Shown: piece after piece, positions 9,098 through 16,457 of the stretch | Layout: the number at the start of each line of letters is the position of its first letter | Numbering within the stretch: position 1 is the first letter of the stretch | Origin: Caldilineaceae bacterium | GTDB taxonomy: Bacteria; Chloroflexota; Anaerolineae; Caldilineales; Caldilineaceae | NCBI GenBank assembly: GCA_022824685.1 | Contig: JAJDZJ010000035.1 | Span: forward strand, 1 to 34,385 | Direction of reading: 5' to 3' | Length of the DNA: 34,385 nt | Position numbers and translations under genes: made by a program | Notes under the pieces: generated by a model | The model's database searches: none | What the model was told of the DNA's origin: nothing | The model's input: the letters and a program-made list of their open reading frames with translations, nothing else

Positions 9098-9841
9098 TCA
9101 GACTGCATCGCTGATTGCCACATAGATTCGCTTGTTGATGGCGCCCTTGCTGCGGTAATCGACAATTCGCATCTCTCCTACCTCGCTCGTGTTGCGGGTA
9201 TGGGTTCCACCATCGGCTTGCAGGTCCAGTCCTTCCAACTCAACCGTGCGCACTTCGGTTATCTGTTTGGGCAACAGATTAATTTTCGTGCGGATCAGGT
9301 CCGGTATCTGAAATGCCTCCTCGCGAGGCAGAATCTTCGTCTTGACCGGTCGGGCCGCCGCGATCTCAGCTGCGCACTTCCGCTCGATATCGGCGACCAG
9401 TTCGCCGCTCATGGCCTCAAACTCGAAGTCCATTCGCCCGCTGCCCGGTTTCATGTCCCCTCCTGTGACAGAAGCGCCGAAATCCCGCCAGACGACGCCG
9501 CACAGGATGTGCATGGCGGTGTGCGTTCGCATCAGCAGATAGCGTCGCGCCCAATCGAGTTCGCCATTCACCACTTTTCCCGGGGCGATGTGAACCGACT
9601 CACCCTTCAGGCCCACAAGCGTGTGCCAGATACGGCCCCCTTCCCGTTTGACGCCGCTAATGGCAAGCCTGCGGTAGTCGACCGTCAACCAACCGGTATC
9701 GTTCGGCTGCCCTCCCCCGCCCGGGTAGAAGATGGTGCTGTCCAGGGCAACGCGCAGGCGGCCGTCTTTTTTGTCAACAGCCGTGATCGCAGCGTCGAAT
9801 TCCCGCATATAGGCGTCTTCGTAGTAAAGTTCGGCAGTCAT
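9098..9841 (-). CDS. AlaX-type trans-editing protein (alanyl-tRNA editing domain family)
   Basis: Stand-alone relative of the AlaRS/ThrRS editing domain, 247 aa. Family members hydrolyse mischarged aminoacyl-tRNA, classically Ser- or Gly-tRNA-Ala. Start ATG 9841 has GGAGGG 5 nt upstream. Upstream in-frame codons lie inside the T-box terminator and are rejected. The N-terminal fold carries YPGGGGQPNDTG (residues 39-50). The zinc motif is His107-x3-His111 (THTAMH), with the second half ADGGTHTRNT, where Asp210 takes the place of the Cys of AlaRS and His214 is kept. That QADGGTH form occurs in the AlaX branch I remember, so it need not mean loss of function. It shares the T-box leader and operon with ileS, 39 nt apart, so its expression should follow tRNA-Ile charging. 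Confidence 0.88.
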   Translation of the reverse strand: MTAELYYEDAYMREFDAAITAVDKKDGRLRVALDSTIFYPGGGGQPNDTGWLTVDYRRLAISGVKREGGRIWHTLVGLKGESVHIAPGKVVNGELDWARRYLLMRTHTAMHILCGVVWRDFGASVTGGDMKPGSGRMDFEFEAMSGELVADIERKCAAEIAAARPVKTKILPREEAFQIPDLIRTKINLLPKQITEVRTVELEGLDLQADGGTHTRNTSEVGEMRIVDYRSKGAINKRIYVAISDAV

Positions 9842-9896
9842 TCTTCCCTCCATCCGTCTCTCCGGCGCGATGGCTTCCCATGTCAGGGAAGCAAAA

Positions 9897-9924
9897 GAAA
9901 AACCCGTCCCCACTCAGGGACGGG
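9897..9924 (-). terminator. T-box intrinsic terminator
   Basis: Minus-strand stem CCCGTCCC / GGGACGGG (9917-9924 with 9903-9910), a 6-nt loop, and then TTTTTCTTTT. It lies between the T-box antiterminator and the AlaX start codon, as expected for an attenuator. Confidence 0.9.
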
Positions 9925-10170
9925 CTCAATAGTCCGCGGTACCACCCTGCTTCCCGGCAGCTCGACCGGGCCGCTTCATTGCCAGAGGGATGGCTTGAAT
10001 CCTGTCTGGCCGTGTAGATAACGGTACACGAAACCGGTGACGCTTACTGTGCAGACCCTTCGCAGTTCAGGTCACGGCTCAGGAGTGATGTTCGCTGTCG
10101 CAGAGGTCCGTCCGGCTTCCACCTTCCCGGACTCGCTGTGGACAGTGCGGCAGGTACTCGTCTCCGTCAA
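9897..10170 (-). promoter_or_regulatory. T-box riboswitch leader, isoleucine specifier (ATC)
   Basis: Read on the minus strand this is a transcriptional T-box. Stem I shows GGAG/CTCC at the base, CTGTC/GACAG in the middle and GTCCGG/CCGGAC at the top, with the GGTGGAAGCC distal loop. The specifier loop has the S-turn pair AGTA and GAA. The codon after GAAC is ATC (bases 10089-10087), followed by the usual purine. The antiterminator carries the near-invariant AGGGTGGTACCGCGG (9934-9948); its TGGT fits an NCCA end with discriminator A. The competing terminator follows at 9903-9924. Uncharged tRNA-Ile should favour readthrough into alaX-ileS. The ATC reading is mine from alignment of loop motifs, but the downstream ileS supports it. 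Confidence 0.93.
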
Positions 10171-10206
10171 CGCCAGTTCGCCTTATAGGCTGTGAAACTC
10201 GCGGCA

Positions 10207-10235
10207 ATTGTAACGCCGCGCCTGGCAATTGTCAA
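10207..10235 (-). promoter_or_regulatory. Sigma-70-type promoter of the alaX-ileS operon
   Basis: Minus strand: TTGACA (10235-10230), a 17-nt spacer, and TACAAT (10212-10207). This is a near-consensus housekeeping promoter. The predicted start near 10200 is about 30 nt ahead of T-box stem I. Confidence 0.85.
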
Positions 10236-10252
10236 TCCGGCCAACCCTTGGA

Positions 10253-11620
10253 TCATGCCCGGTCTTCGTCCATTTCCACGGGAGCCGGACTCGCCGGCGG
10301 CAGTTCCACCAGCGCGGAGTCGACTGCTCGACCATCCACCTGCTCAACAACATAGCGAATGCCGTTGACTTCGACCGCGTCGCCGGCCTCCGGAATGCGG
10401 CCCAGATGGGCCATGATGAGCCCGCCGACGGTATCGACCTCCTCATCTTCATAGTCGATGTCGTAATGCTGGTTGAGCTCATCCAGGAGCAATGATCCTT
10501 CTACTCGCAGTGTCCCCTCTTCCACCAGTTCGAGGGGGGCCCGCTCGGCATCGAATTCGTCCTGGATTTCGCCGACGACTTCCTCCAGCAGGTCTTCGAA
10601 CGTGACGATACCAGCCGTTCCGCCGAACTCATCAATGACGACCGCCAGGGCGCCCTTCTCAGCGCGGAAACGCGCCAGCATCTGATCCAGCGGCAGCGTT
10701 TCCGGCACCACGATTACGGGTCTGCTCTGCGCCATCTCGCTCAGATCGAGGGCGCCCCCGGCCGATCCGTTCAGCATAAGTCTGGCAATATCCTTGACGT
10801 GGAAGAACCCCCGAATCTTGTCGAGATCGCCTTCGAAGACAGGGTACCGTGAGTGAATGGACGCGCAGACAAGCTGGATGACAGCCTCCTGGCTCGCATC
10901 CGCCTCGATACCGACAATTCTCGTACGCGGCGTCATCACCTGTCCGACCGTTCGTTCCCGCAAATCCAGTATATTCTCGATGTAGAGCTGCTCGGAAGGG
11001 GCGATCAGCCCCTCCTCGGAACTTTCCTCAACGATCATTTCAAGTTCTTGCGGCGAAACCATATGGTCATGGGCACCCCGTTCGGGCACGCCGCAGGCCC
11101 GTCTGATGGCCCTAGCAATGATGTTCAATATATAGATCACAGGAGAAAGGAGGCGTTCGATCACCCAGAAGGGGCCGATGACGCGCAGGGCGGTCGCCTC
11201 CGGCGCCTGCAACGCCAAAGACTTGGGCATCACTTCTCCCAACACCACGTGCAGATAGGTCATCAGTCCGATTGCCAGCACCAGGGCCGCGCTATGCGCC
11301 GCGGCCAAATTGATCAGACCCATCTCAACGCCATAGTGTTCCAGGAGGGCCAGGATCCACTCGGCGATGGTATGCTCGCCGTACATACCCAATCCCAAGC
11401 TGGATAGCGTGATGCCCAACTGCGCCATGATGATGAAGCGGGTCTGCCCTCCCGGGTCAGTTAGCACTCGCATCACCCTTGCCGCAGGGGCGGAACCTTC
11501 GTTTGCCAATTGCGACATACGCGCCCGGGAAGAGGCCACGACGGCGAATTCCACCGCGACAAAGAGACCGTTGAAGAAGATCAACGCCGCTATTGTCACA
11601 GTGGGAAGCAGATATTCCAC
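10253..11620 (-). CDS. CNNM/CorC (hemolysin-family) membrane protein with CBS pair
   Basis: Predicted inner-membrane CNNM-type protein, a family linked to Mg2+/Co2+ efflux; 455 aa from a GTG start with GGAG upstream. Order of domains: an N-terminal DUF21/CNNM membrane domain (about residues 1-190, three to four hydrophobic segments, including ALIFFNGLFVAVEFAVV and the LGEVMPKSLAL motif), two CBS domains (about 210-335, with VMTPRTRIVGI and VVIDEFGGTAGIVTFEDL), and a C-terminal CorC_HlyC domain (about 350-440). Length and order match the family. It is the second of two tandem paralogues, 124 nt after the first. Ion specificity cannot be read from sequence, and the old name 'hemolysin' does not imply toxin activity. 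Confidence 0.93.
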   Translation of the reverse strand: MEYLLPTVTIAALIFFNGLFVAVEFAVVASSRARMSQLANEGSAPAARVMRVLTDPGGQTRFIIMAQLGITLSSLGLGMYGEHTIAEWILALLEHYGVEMGLINLAAAHSAALVLAIGLMTYLHVVLGEVMPKSLALQAPEATALRVIGPFWVIERLLSPVIYILNIIARAIRRACGVPERGAHDHMVSPQELEMIVEESSEEGLIAPSEQLYIENILDLRERTVGQVMTPRTRIVGIEADASQEAVIQLVCASIHSRYPVFEGDLDKIRGFFHVKDIARLMLNGSAGGALDLSEMAQSRPVIVVPETLPLDQMLARFRAEKGALAVVIDEFGGTAGIVTFEDLLEEVVGEIQDEFDAERAPLELVEEGTLRVEGSLLLDELNQHYDIDYEDEEVDTVGGLIMAHLGRIPEAGDAVEVNGIRYVVEQVDGRAVDSALVELPPASPAPVEMDEDRA

Positions 11621-11744
11621 TCTTTCTACTCCACTTCAACTTTCATTTTTGTAACCCGAATGTCACGGTCAATCGGAAGCGGGATGCGGGACCCTGCCTC
11701 TACGCGCAACTGCGCCATCGTTCCAGACAAGATCTCGACTCGGG

Positions 11745-13118
11745 CTAGGCCAGAGAGGGCGGCAGGTTGGCCGCCGCGCTGGGAGGCAAAGCGACACTGA
11801 CCTGGGAGACGGCATATCCGCTGACCTTTTCTACCTGGAAATCGAATCCGTGCAGTCGCACGACCTGGCCTTGCTCTGGGATTGCGCCCAGTTCTGCCAG
11901 GATGGCGCCGCCCAAAGTGTCGACATCCTCAAAGTCGAGGGGGGCGCCGAGCACGGCTGACAGGCTCTCCAGATCGACATCTCCCGCCAGATGCAAACGA
12001 CCGTCGTTCGTCAGCGCCATCTCCTGGCTCTCGGCATCAAACTCATCGGCTATGTCGCCGAATATCTCCTCAATCAGGTCCTCGAAGGTCACAATCCCGG
12101 CAGTTCCGCCATATTCATCAATGACGACGGCCAGGTGAAAGTGGTCCCGTTGCAGTTGCCTGAACACAACGCCCACAGGAGCTGATTCCGGTACGTATGG
12201 GGGAACCCTCATGACGTCGCGAACACCAGCGCCCGCGCCGCACGCGTCAGATGGGTCGTCGGATTCAGTTGTACCGCGCTCGACGCTGAGGCAAAGTAGA
12301 TCCTTCAAGTGGACGACACCGACGATGTTGTCAATGTTGCCCTCGTACAGGGGCAGCCTTGAGTGACTTGATTCGGCCAGGAGTTGGAGAAGCTCGGCTG
12401 CAGACAGATCGACCGGCGCTGCCAGCAGCTGAGTTCGGGGAACGATCACATGCCGCACCGACCGTCGCCGCAACTGCAGCGTGTTTTCCAGAAGCTCCGC
12501 TTCATCCTCCTTGAGGACACCCACGGCGCCACTCTCCTGGACCATCATCAGGATCTCTTCAGGCGCGTGAATGTGGAAGCCCTCCGAGACCGCGCGCAGC
12601 CCGATCAGGCGCAGGAACAGGCGACCGCTGCCATTGAAGAACCAGATTAACGGCCGCAGAAAAATAATCGACCAGCTCACAGGGGTGATCAGCAGAAGGG
12701 CTGTGGGTTCCGGGAACTGTATGGCGACCGTTTTGGGCGCGAGCTCGCTCAAAGCGACCTGAATGACAGTGAGGACGATCAGCACGCCGGTGGCGGCAAT
12801 CGAAACAGCTGCGGCCTGGGCAACCAGACCCGAGCCGCTCAGCAACGGTTCCACCAGAGGGGTAATCACCGCTTTGCCATAGTAGCCGAGTATCAGGCTG
12901 GAGAGTGTGATTCCCAGCTGGCAGGCAGCGATATAGTCGTCCAGCCGGTCGGGGCTCTCCAGGATAGGCAGAAGAATTTGCGCGGGGCGGCTGCCGGCAG
13001 CCGCCTCCTGGGCGATGCGCGCCCGCCGCGCGCCGACAGTGCCGATCTCGGCCGCCACAAAGAGACCATTCAGTGTGATGAGAAGGAAAACTGTAAAGAT
13101 TACAAAGAGTATAAACAT
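11745..13118 (-). CDS. CNNM/CorC (hemolysin-family) membrane protein with CBS pair, second copy
   Basis: Paralogue of the neighbouring CNNM/CorC protein, 457 aa from ATG 13118, which has a GAGG site 6 nt upstream; an upstream Arg-rich extension to 13229 is not family-like. The CNNM membrane domain comes first (FILFVIFTVFLLITLNGLFV start, CQLGITLSSLILGYYG, LSELAPKTVAIQ). Two CBS domains follow (VIVPRTQLLAAP and VVIDEYGGTAGIVTFEDLIEE), then the CorC_HlyC transporter-associated domain (VDTLGGAILAELGAIPEQG). A short acidic Asp/Ser insert lies between the CBS repeats (TESDDPSDACGAG). Two-gene CNNM tandems are common in several phyla and may form heteromers. Role in divalent-cation homeostasis is a family inference. 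Confidence 0.92.
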   Translation of the reverse strand: MFILFVIFTVFLLITLNGLFVAAEIGTVGARRARIAQEAAAGSRPAQILLPILESPDRLDDYIAACQLGITLSSLILGYYGKAVITPLVEPLLSGSGLVAQAAAVSIAATGVLIVLTVIQVALSELAPKTVAIQFPEPTALLLITPVSWSIIFLRPLIWFFNGSGRLFLRLIGLRAVSEGFHIHAPEEILMMVQESGAVGVLKEDEAELLENTLQLRRRSVRHVIVPRTQLLAAPVDLSAAELLQLLAESSHSRLPLYEGNIDNIVGVVHLKDLLCLSVERGTTESDDPSDACGAGAGVRDVMRVPPYVPESAPVGVVFRQLQRDHFHLAVVIDEYGGTAGIVTFEDLIEEIFGDIADEFDAESQEMALTNDGRLHLAGDVDLESLSAVLGAPLDFEDVDTLGGAILAELGAIPEQGQVVRLHGFDFQVEKVSGYAVSQVSVALPPSAAANLPPSLA

Positions 13119-13566
13119 GTCCTGCCTCTGATACCGCTTGTCATGTCTCCTTTCTCTCGCGCTTTGATGCGGGCGCCCGCAGGCGGCCTTGCCAGAGCGG
13201 GGGAGACTCACTCCTCTACGCCTCCTCAAATGCTCCCGCGTTCGTCCGCTAGTGGACCGATTCGGGCCGGCCTCCTACCCCAATCGCCCCTTGCCAACTT
13301 CTGTTCAAATCCAGGAACCCCGCCCTACTTGCCGTTGCAGGTCAACGGGACGAGATTCTGGGGCCCTGAGCCGCGGGCAATCCCATTCGCCGCGAACCCG
13401 ATCGCGCTGCCGTGAATTCAGTCGGTCACAGGGGATTCGAGAATCCCTTGTGGTTTGGTTCTGCTATCGCAGTTGAAGTATCATGGGCGGATTATTGACC
13501 GCTGCTTTCCCTTTCTTCCCAAAAACGCAAGCCGTGGCGAAGAACGGAGACCCGGAGCTCTTGCTA
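13119..13566. other. Intergenic region between divergent CNNM and UbiA genes
   Basis: No convincing gene. The right end holds the perfect 16-nt palindrome GGGATTCGAGAATCCC (13432-13447) just before a weak UbiA promoter candidate. I saw no tRNA or terminator. Confidence 0.5.
13455..13484 (+). promoter_or_regulatory. Candidate promoter of the UbiA gene
   Basis: TTGGTT (13455-13460), an 18-nt spacer, and TATCAT (13479-13484, five of six matches to TATAAT). The -35 box is weak. If real, it excludes the ATG at 13483 as the start codon and favours 13567. The palindrome at 13432-13447 sits just upstream and could be an operator. Confidence 0.35.
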
Positions 13567-14523
13567 ATGGATCGAGCCTCAAAGTCGTCGCCGCCTCACT
13601 CGGCAGAAGGAAGCAGTGATGCGAGCGCACTGCAGCCGACGTTCGCCCGGCGCCTATTTTACCTTTTGAGGACCATGCGTCCCAAACAGTGGACCAAGAA
13701 CGGCTTTGTACTGGTTGGGCTGATCTTCGATGGCAAGTTGCTGGACCTTCCTCTGGCCCTGAACGCTCTCCTGACTGTTGTCTTTTTCTGCCTGGTTTCG
13801 AGCAGTGTATACATCCTGAACGACCTCGTCGACATCGAAAGGGATCGTCACCACCCGCGTAAACGGCTGCGCCCTCTGGCAAGCGGTCTGCTCAGCCCCG
13901 CCTTCGCCAAGGGGGCCCTCGCGGTCCTTGCGATCGCGGGAACCCTCGGGGCAAGCACGGTTGGCGCCTCCGTAGGGCTGATTCTGGCGGCTTACTTCGT
14001 TCTCAATACCGCCTATTGTCTCTATCTCAAGAATCTCGTCATCATTGATGTGATGATGATTGCCTTGTTCTTCGTCCTCCGAGTCGTTGCCGGCTCAGTG
14101 GCAGTCGAAGTAAGCGCTTTCAGTCCCTGGCTCTACATTTGCGTCAGCTTGCTGGCCCTGTTCATTGGATTCGGCAAGCGAAGGCACGAAATAGTACTTT
14201 TGAAGGAGAGCGCGTCCGGCCACAGAAGCAGCCTTGGGCAGTATAATCTGCCTTTCCTCGATCAGATTATCGGCATCGTGACGACCAGCGGGCTGATCAG
14301 TTACACATTCTACAGCTTCGAGGCCGAAACCGCGTTGGCAGGCCCTGCCCGCATGATGTTGACCGTTCCACTCATAGTATTCGTCGTTTTCCGCTACCTC
14401 TACTTGATTCAAGTTGAGCAGCGGGGCGGCGCGCCTGAAGACCTGCTCTTCGCAGATCGACCACTTCTGGCGGCTGTTGTTCTGTGGGCGCTTTCAGTGG
14501 TTGCCGTCATCTACGTCAAGTAA
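13567..14523 (+). CDS. UbiA-family prenyltransferase, decaprenyl-phosphate phosphoribosyltransferase-like
   Basis: Integral membrane prenyltransferase, 318 aa from ATG 13567; a longer frame begins at 13483 without a ribosome site. The Asp-rich active-site motif is NDLVDIERDRHHPRKRLRPL, the N-D-x2-D-x3-D-x2-H-P-x-K pattern of the branch related to mycobacterial DPPR synthase. The second motif region has YCLYLKNLVIIDVMM followed by LRVVAGSVAV. MRPKQWTKN before the first membrane segment is also typical. About eight hydrophobic helices are visible. In this branch the substrate is a polyprenyl phosphate plus phosphoribosyl pyrophosphate, leading to a sugar-lipid donor for the cell envelope. No epimerase or arabinosyltransferase partner lies nearby, so the specific product is inference. 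It converges with the PHP-AlbA_2 gene (38-nt gap). Confidence 0.88.
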   Translation: MDRASKSSPPHSAEGSSDASALQPTFARRLFYLLRTMRPKQWTKNGFVLVGLIFDGKLLDLPLALNALLTVVFFCLVSSSVYILNDLVDIERDRHHPRKRLRPLASGLLSPAFAKGALAVLAIAGTLGASTVGASVGLILAAYFVLNTAYCLYLKNLVIIDVMMIALFFVLRVVAGSVAVEVSAFSPWLYICVSLLALFIGFGKRRHEIVLLKESASGHRSSLGQYNLPFLDQIIGIVTTSGLISYTFYSFEAETALAGPARMMLTVPLIVFVVFRYLYLIQVEQRGGAPEDLLFADRPLLAAVVLWALSVVAVIYVK

Positions 14524-14561
14524 GCGGTGGCGGAACGTCCAGGGGCAAGCGGAAAAGGGCC

Positions 14562-16457
14562 CTATTCTTCATCGACGAACTGGGCCCACGCCCCCTCCAT
14601 GCCCTCGCTGGTTACCCCGTAGAAGACGCGCAGATCTGAACCTTCACGCAGGACCAGATCGAATCGCTTTTTGCCAGCCCGTCTATCGCAACGGATGAAT
14701 CCCACGTTGTTCTTCCAACGAATCTGAGTGCCCTTGACCGGGCTGTCTTCATACTGGCTGATGGCGTAGTTCCACAGTTTGCGGGCTCCCTTGCGCGTTA
14801 CATTCCCGACGCTGCGTTGATTGCGCAGGTTTCTCACCACATAGTAGGTCGTGCCGCCCCGCGTTTCGCTGTCCACGATTTCTACGCCGTCCTGCGGCAA
14901 ATAGAAGGGGTCGTTCGACTCCGCCGATTCCGCGCGGCTGCTTCCGTTCACCTGCCCGCTGCGACTGCCTTTGCCGGCGCCGGACTTGTCCTCGATCCCG
15001 TCCGTGCCTTGCCGCTCTTCGGCGTCGCCCCCGCTGATCAGATCGGAGTTGAGTCCAACGCTCTCCAGGACGAGCGCGACGATTTCGTCCCGCAGGGCAA
15101 GGCTGGTCTCGGCGTCATTGCGAACGTAGAACTTGGATCCGTCGAGGCAGTAGGGCTTGGAGTCGCCGGCGTCGACCCCGATACGGAGGACCTCCGCGCC
15201 GCTGTTTGCCAGAATCTCGAACCTGGCTTCGAGGGGCGGACTGAGCCGCTCCGTAACAGCCTGCTGCAACTCCTTCTGGACCTGTTTGGAGGCTGCAAGC
15301 CCCTTTACGCGGCCCTTTCTGGCGTTGGCCCCGACAAAAATCGTCCCTCCGTCCGTGTTCGCGAATGCGCAAAGGTCAGCCAGGACGACCGTCTGCCGGC
15401 CCCCTTTCATGTTTGCCGACTCGTGGAAGCTTTGCGTCTGATTAGGACCCTCCGCCCGCGCAGCGGCCAGGTGATCGACCACCTTCTCCGGCGCCCGATA
15501 GGGGCGAGTGCGGTCGAAGTTGCGGCTGGAAAACAAAGCCTTGATCGCAGCGAACGACGGTTCCGGCAAAAGGAGCTCAGTGGCGCGCTCGCCCAGCCCG
15601 AGCCGCCTGCTGTTTCGCGGGTCAGTGTTGAGGCGGTGCGCGTCGCTGCCCTGAATGCAGTGCATTTTGCGGGGGTATTCGGTCTTGGAGCCGTTAAAAA
15701 AGCGGGCCGTGGCCCTTCGACTGCGACTCTCCAGATCGGTGACCTCAAGCGCGCTCAGATTCGGGTCCTGCGTGTACGCGATTTTGGTCTGTCCTCCGAA
15801 CGGGAAGTTCCGCATCGCCACACCGTTCGTGCTATTCGCATGCGCCGCGATGGCGATTCCCCCGGAATCGACGATCGTCTCATAGGCTGTGACAACATCG
15901 GTGCTGGCGCCGGTCTCTGTCGAGCCGACGAGAAGCCTGTCGTCCGGTACATTTAGTCTCAGGAGCGTATGCTCCAGCTTGCGAATCGAGGTCTCGGGGG
16001 GGTAAATGGCCAGAATATGGAACCCGAAGGTCGCAGTGAATTCGAATCCCGGCAAAATAATAATCTCGTTGGCAAGTTTGTGCCACTGTTCCAGATTGCT
16101 GCGATCTTCAGGGGTGAGACGGTCCTCTTGCTGGAGACGGCTCAACCATTCGATCTCGCGGCGGATGGCTGCGACACCGGCGACTGTGTTGTGGTCTGTG
16201 ATGGCGACTATATCCAGTCCCCGCTTCCGCGCCGTGACCAACCATTCGAGATAGGTGATGCCGGGCTCTTCGTAGTCGTTGGATGCCGGCGTGTGCGTAT
16301 GTAGATCTGCCTTGTACCAGCTCAGCCTGCCGCTTCCTGGGCCTGTATTCGATTTTTCCGACCGTCCTTCTCTCCCTCCCTGCCGGGTTCCTGTATCATT
16401 TGATCTTGATTGACGAGCCGACTGTCCGCCGCCTCGAGTCCTTCGTCTTCTACTCAT
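14562..16457 (-). CDS. PHP phosphoesterase domain fused to an AlbA_2 (Schlafen-type) domain
   Basis: 631-aa protein of unknown role. Residues 1-45 are a basic, low-complexity leader. A PHP metal-dependent phosphoesterase domain follows (about 48-300) with DLHTHT (51-56), ITDHN (86-90), a GF-F-AT-GFH element, IAIAAHAN and GSDAHRL, so most metal ligands are present. An AlbA_2/Schlafen nucleic-acid-binding domain spans about 325-450 ([27 protein letters not shown] and [10 protein letters not shown]). After a charged Ser/Gly linker comes a C-terminal domain (about 505-631; [29 protein letters not shown]) that I do not recognise. ATG 16457 has GAGAG upstream and overlaps the lon stop codon as ATGA, so translation is probably coupled. 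Activity on a nucleotide or nucleic acid is plausible but unproven. Confidence 0.82.
   Translation of the reverse strand: MSRRRRTRGGGQSARQSRSNDTGTRQGGREGRSEKSNTGPGSGRLSWYKADLHTHTPASNDYEEPGITYLEWLVTARKRGLDIVAITDHNTVAGVAAIRREIEWLSRLQQEDRLTPEDRSNLEQWHKLANEIIILPGFEFTATFGFHILAIYPPETSIRKLEHTLLRLNVPDDRLLVGSTETGASTDVVTAYETIVDSGGIAIAAHANSTNGVAMRNFPFGGQTKIAYTQDPNLSALEVTDLESRSRRATARFFNGSKTEYPRKMHCIQGSDAHRLNTDPRNSRRLGLGERATELLLPEPSFAAIKALFSSRNFDRTRPYRAPEKVVDHLAAARAEGPNQTQSFHESANMKGGRQTVVLADLCAFANTDGGTIFVGANARKGRVKGLAASKQVQKELQQAVTERLSPPLEARFEILANSGAEVLRIGVDAGDSKPYCLDGSKFYVRNDAETSLALRDEIVALVLESVGLNSDLISGGDAEERQGTDGIEDKSGAGKGSRSGQVNGSSRAESAESNDPFYLPQDGVEIVDSETRGGTTYYVVRNLRNQRSVGNVTRKGARKLWNYAISQYEDSPVKGTQIRWKNNVGFIRCDRRAGKKRFDLVLREGSDLRVFYGVTSEGMEGAWAQFVDEE

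Noticed and set aside
9842..9913. Upstream start for the AlaX-like protein at 9913
   Set aside because: It would place codons within the T-box terminator tail; ATG 9841 has a good ribosome site and begins the family fold.
13300..13345. GTTCAAATCC resembling a tRNA T-loop
   Set aside because: The flanking bases do not form a T-stem, and no acceptor or anticodon arm could be built.
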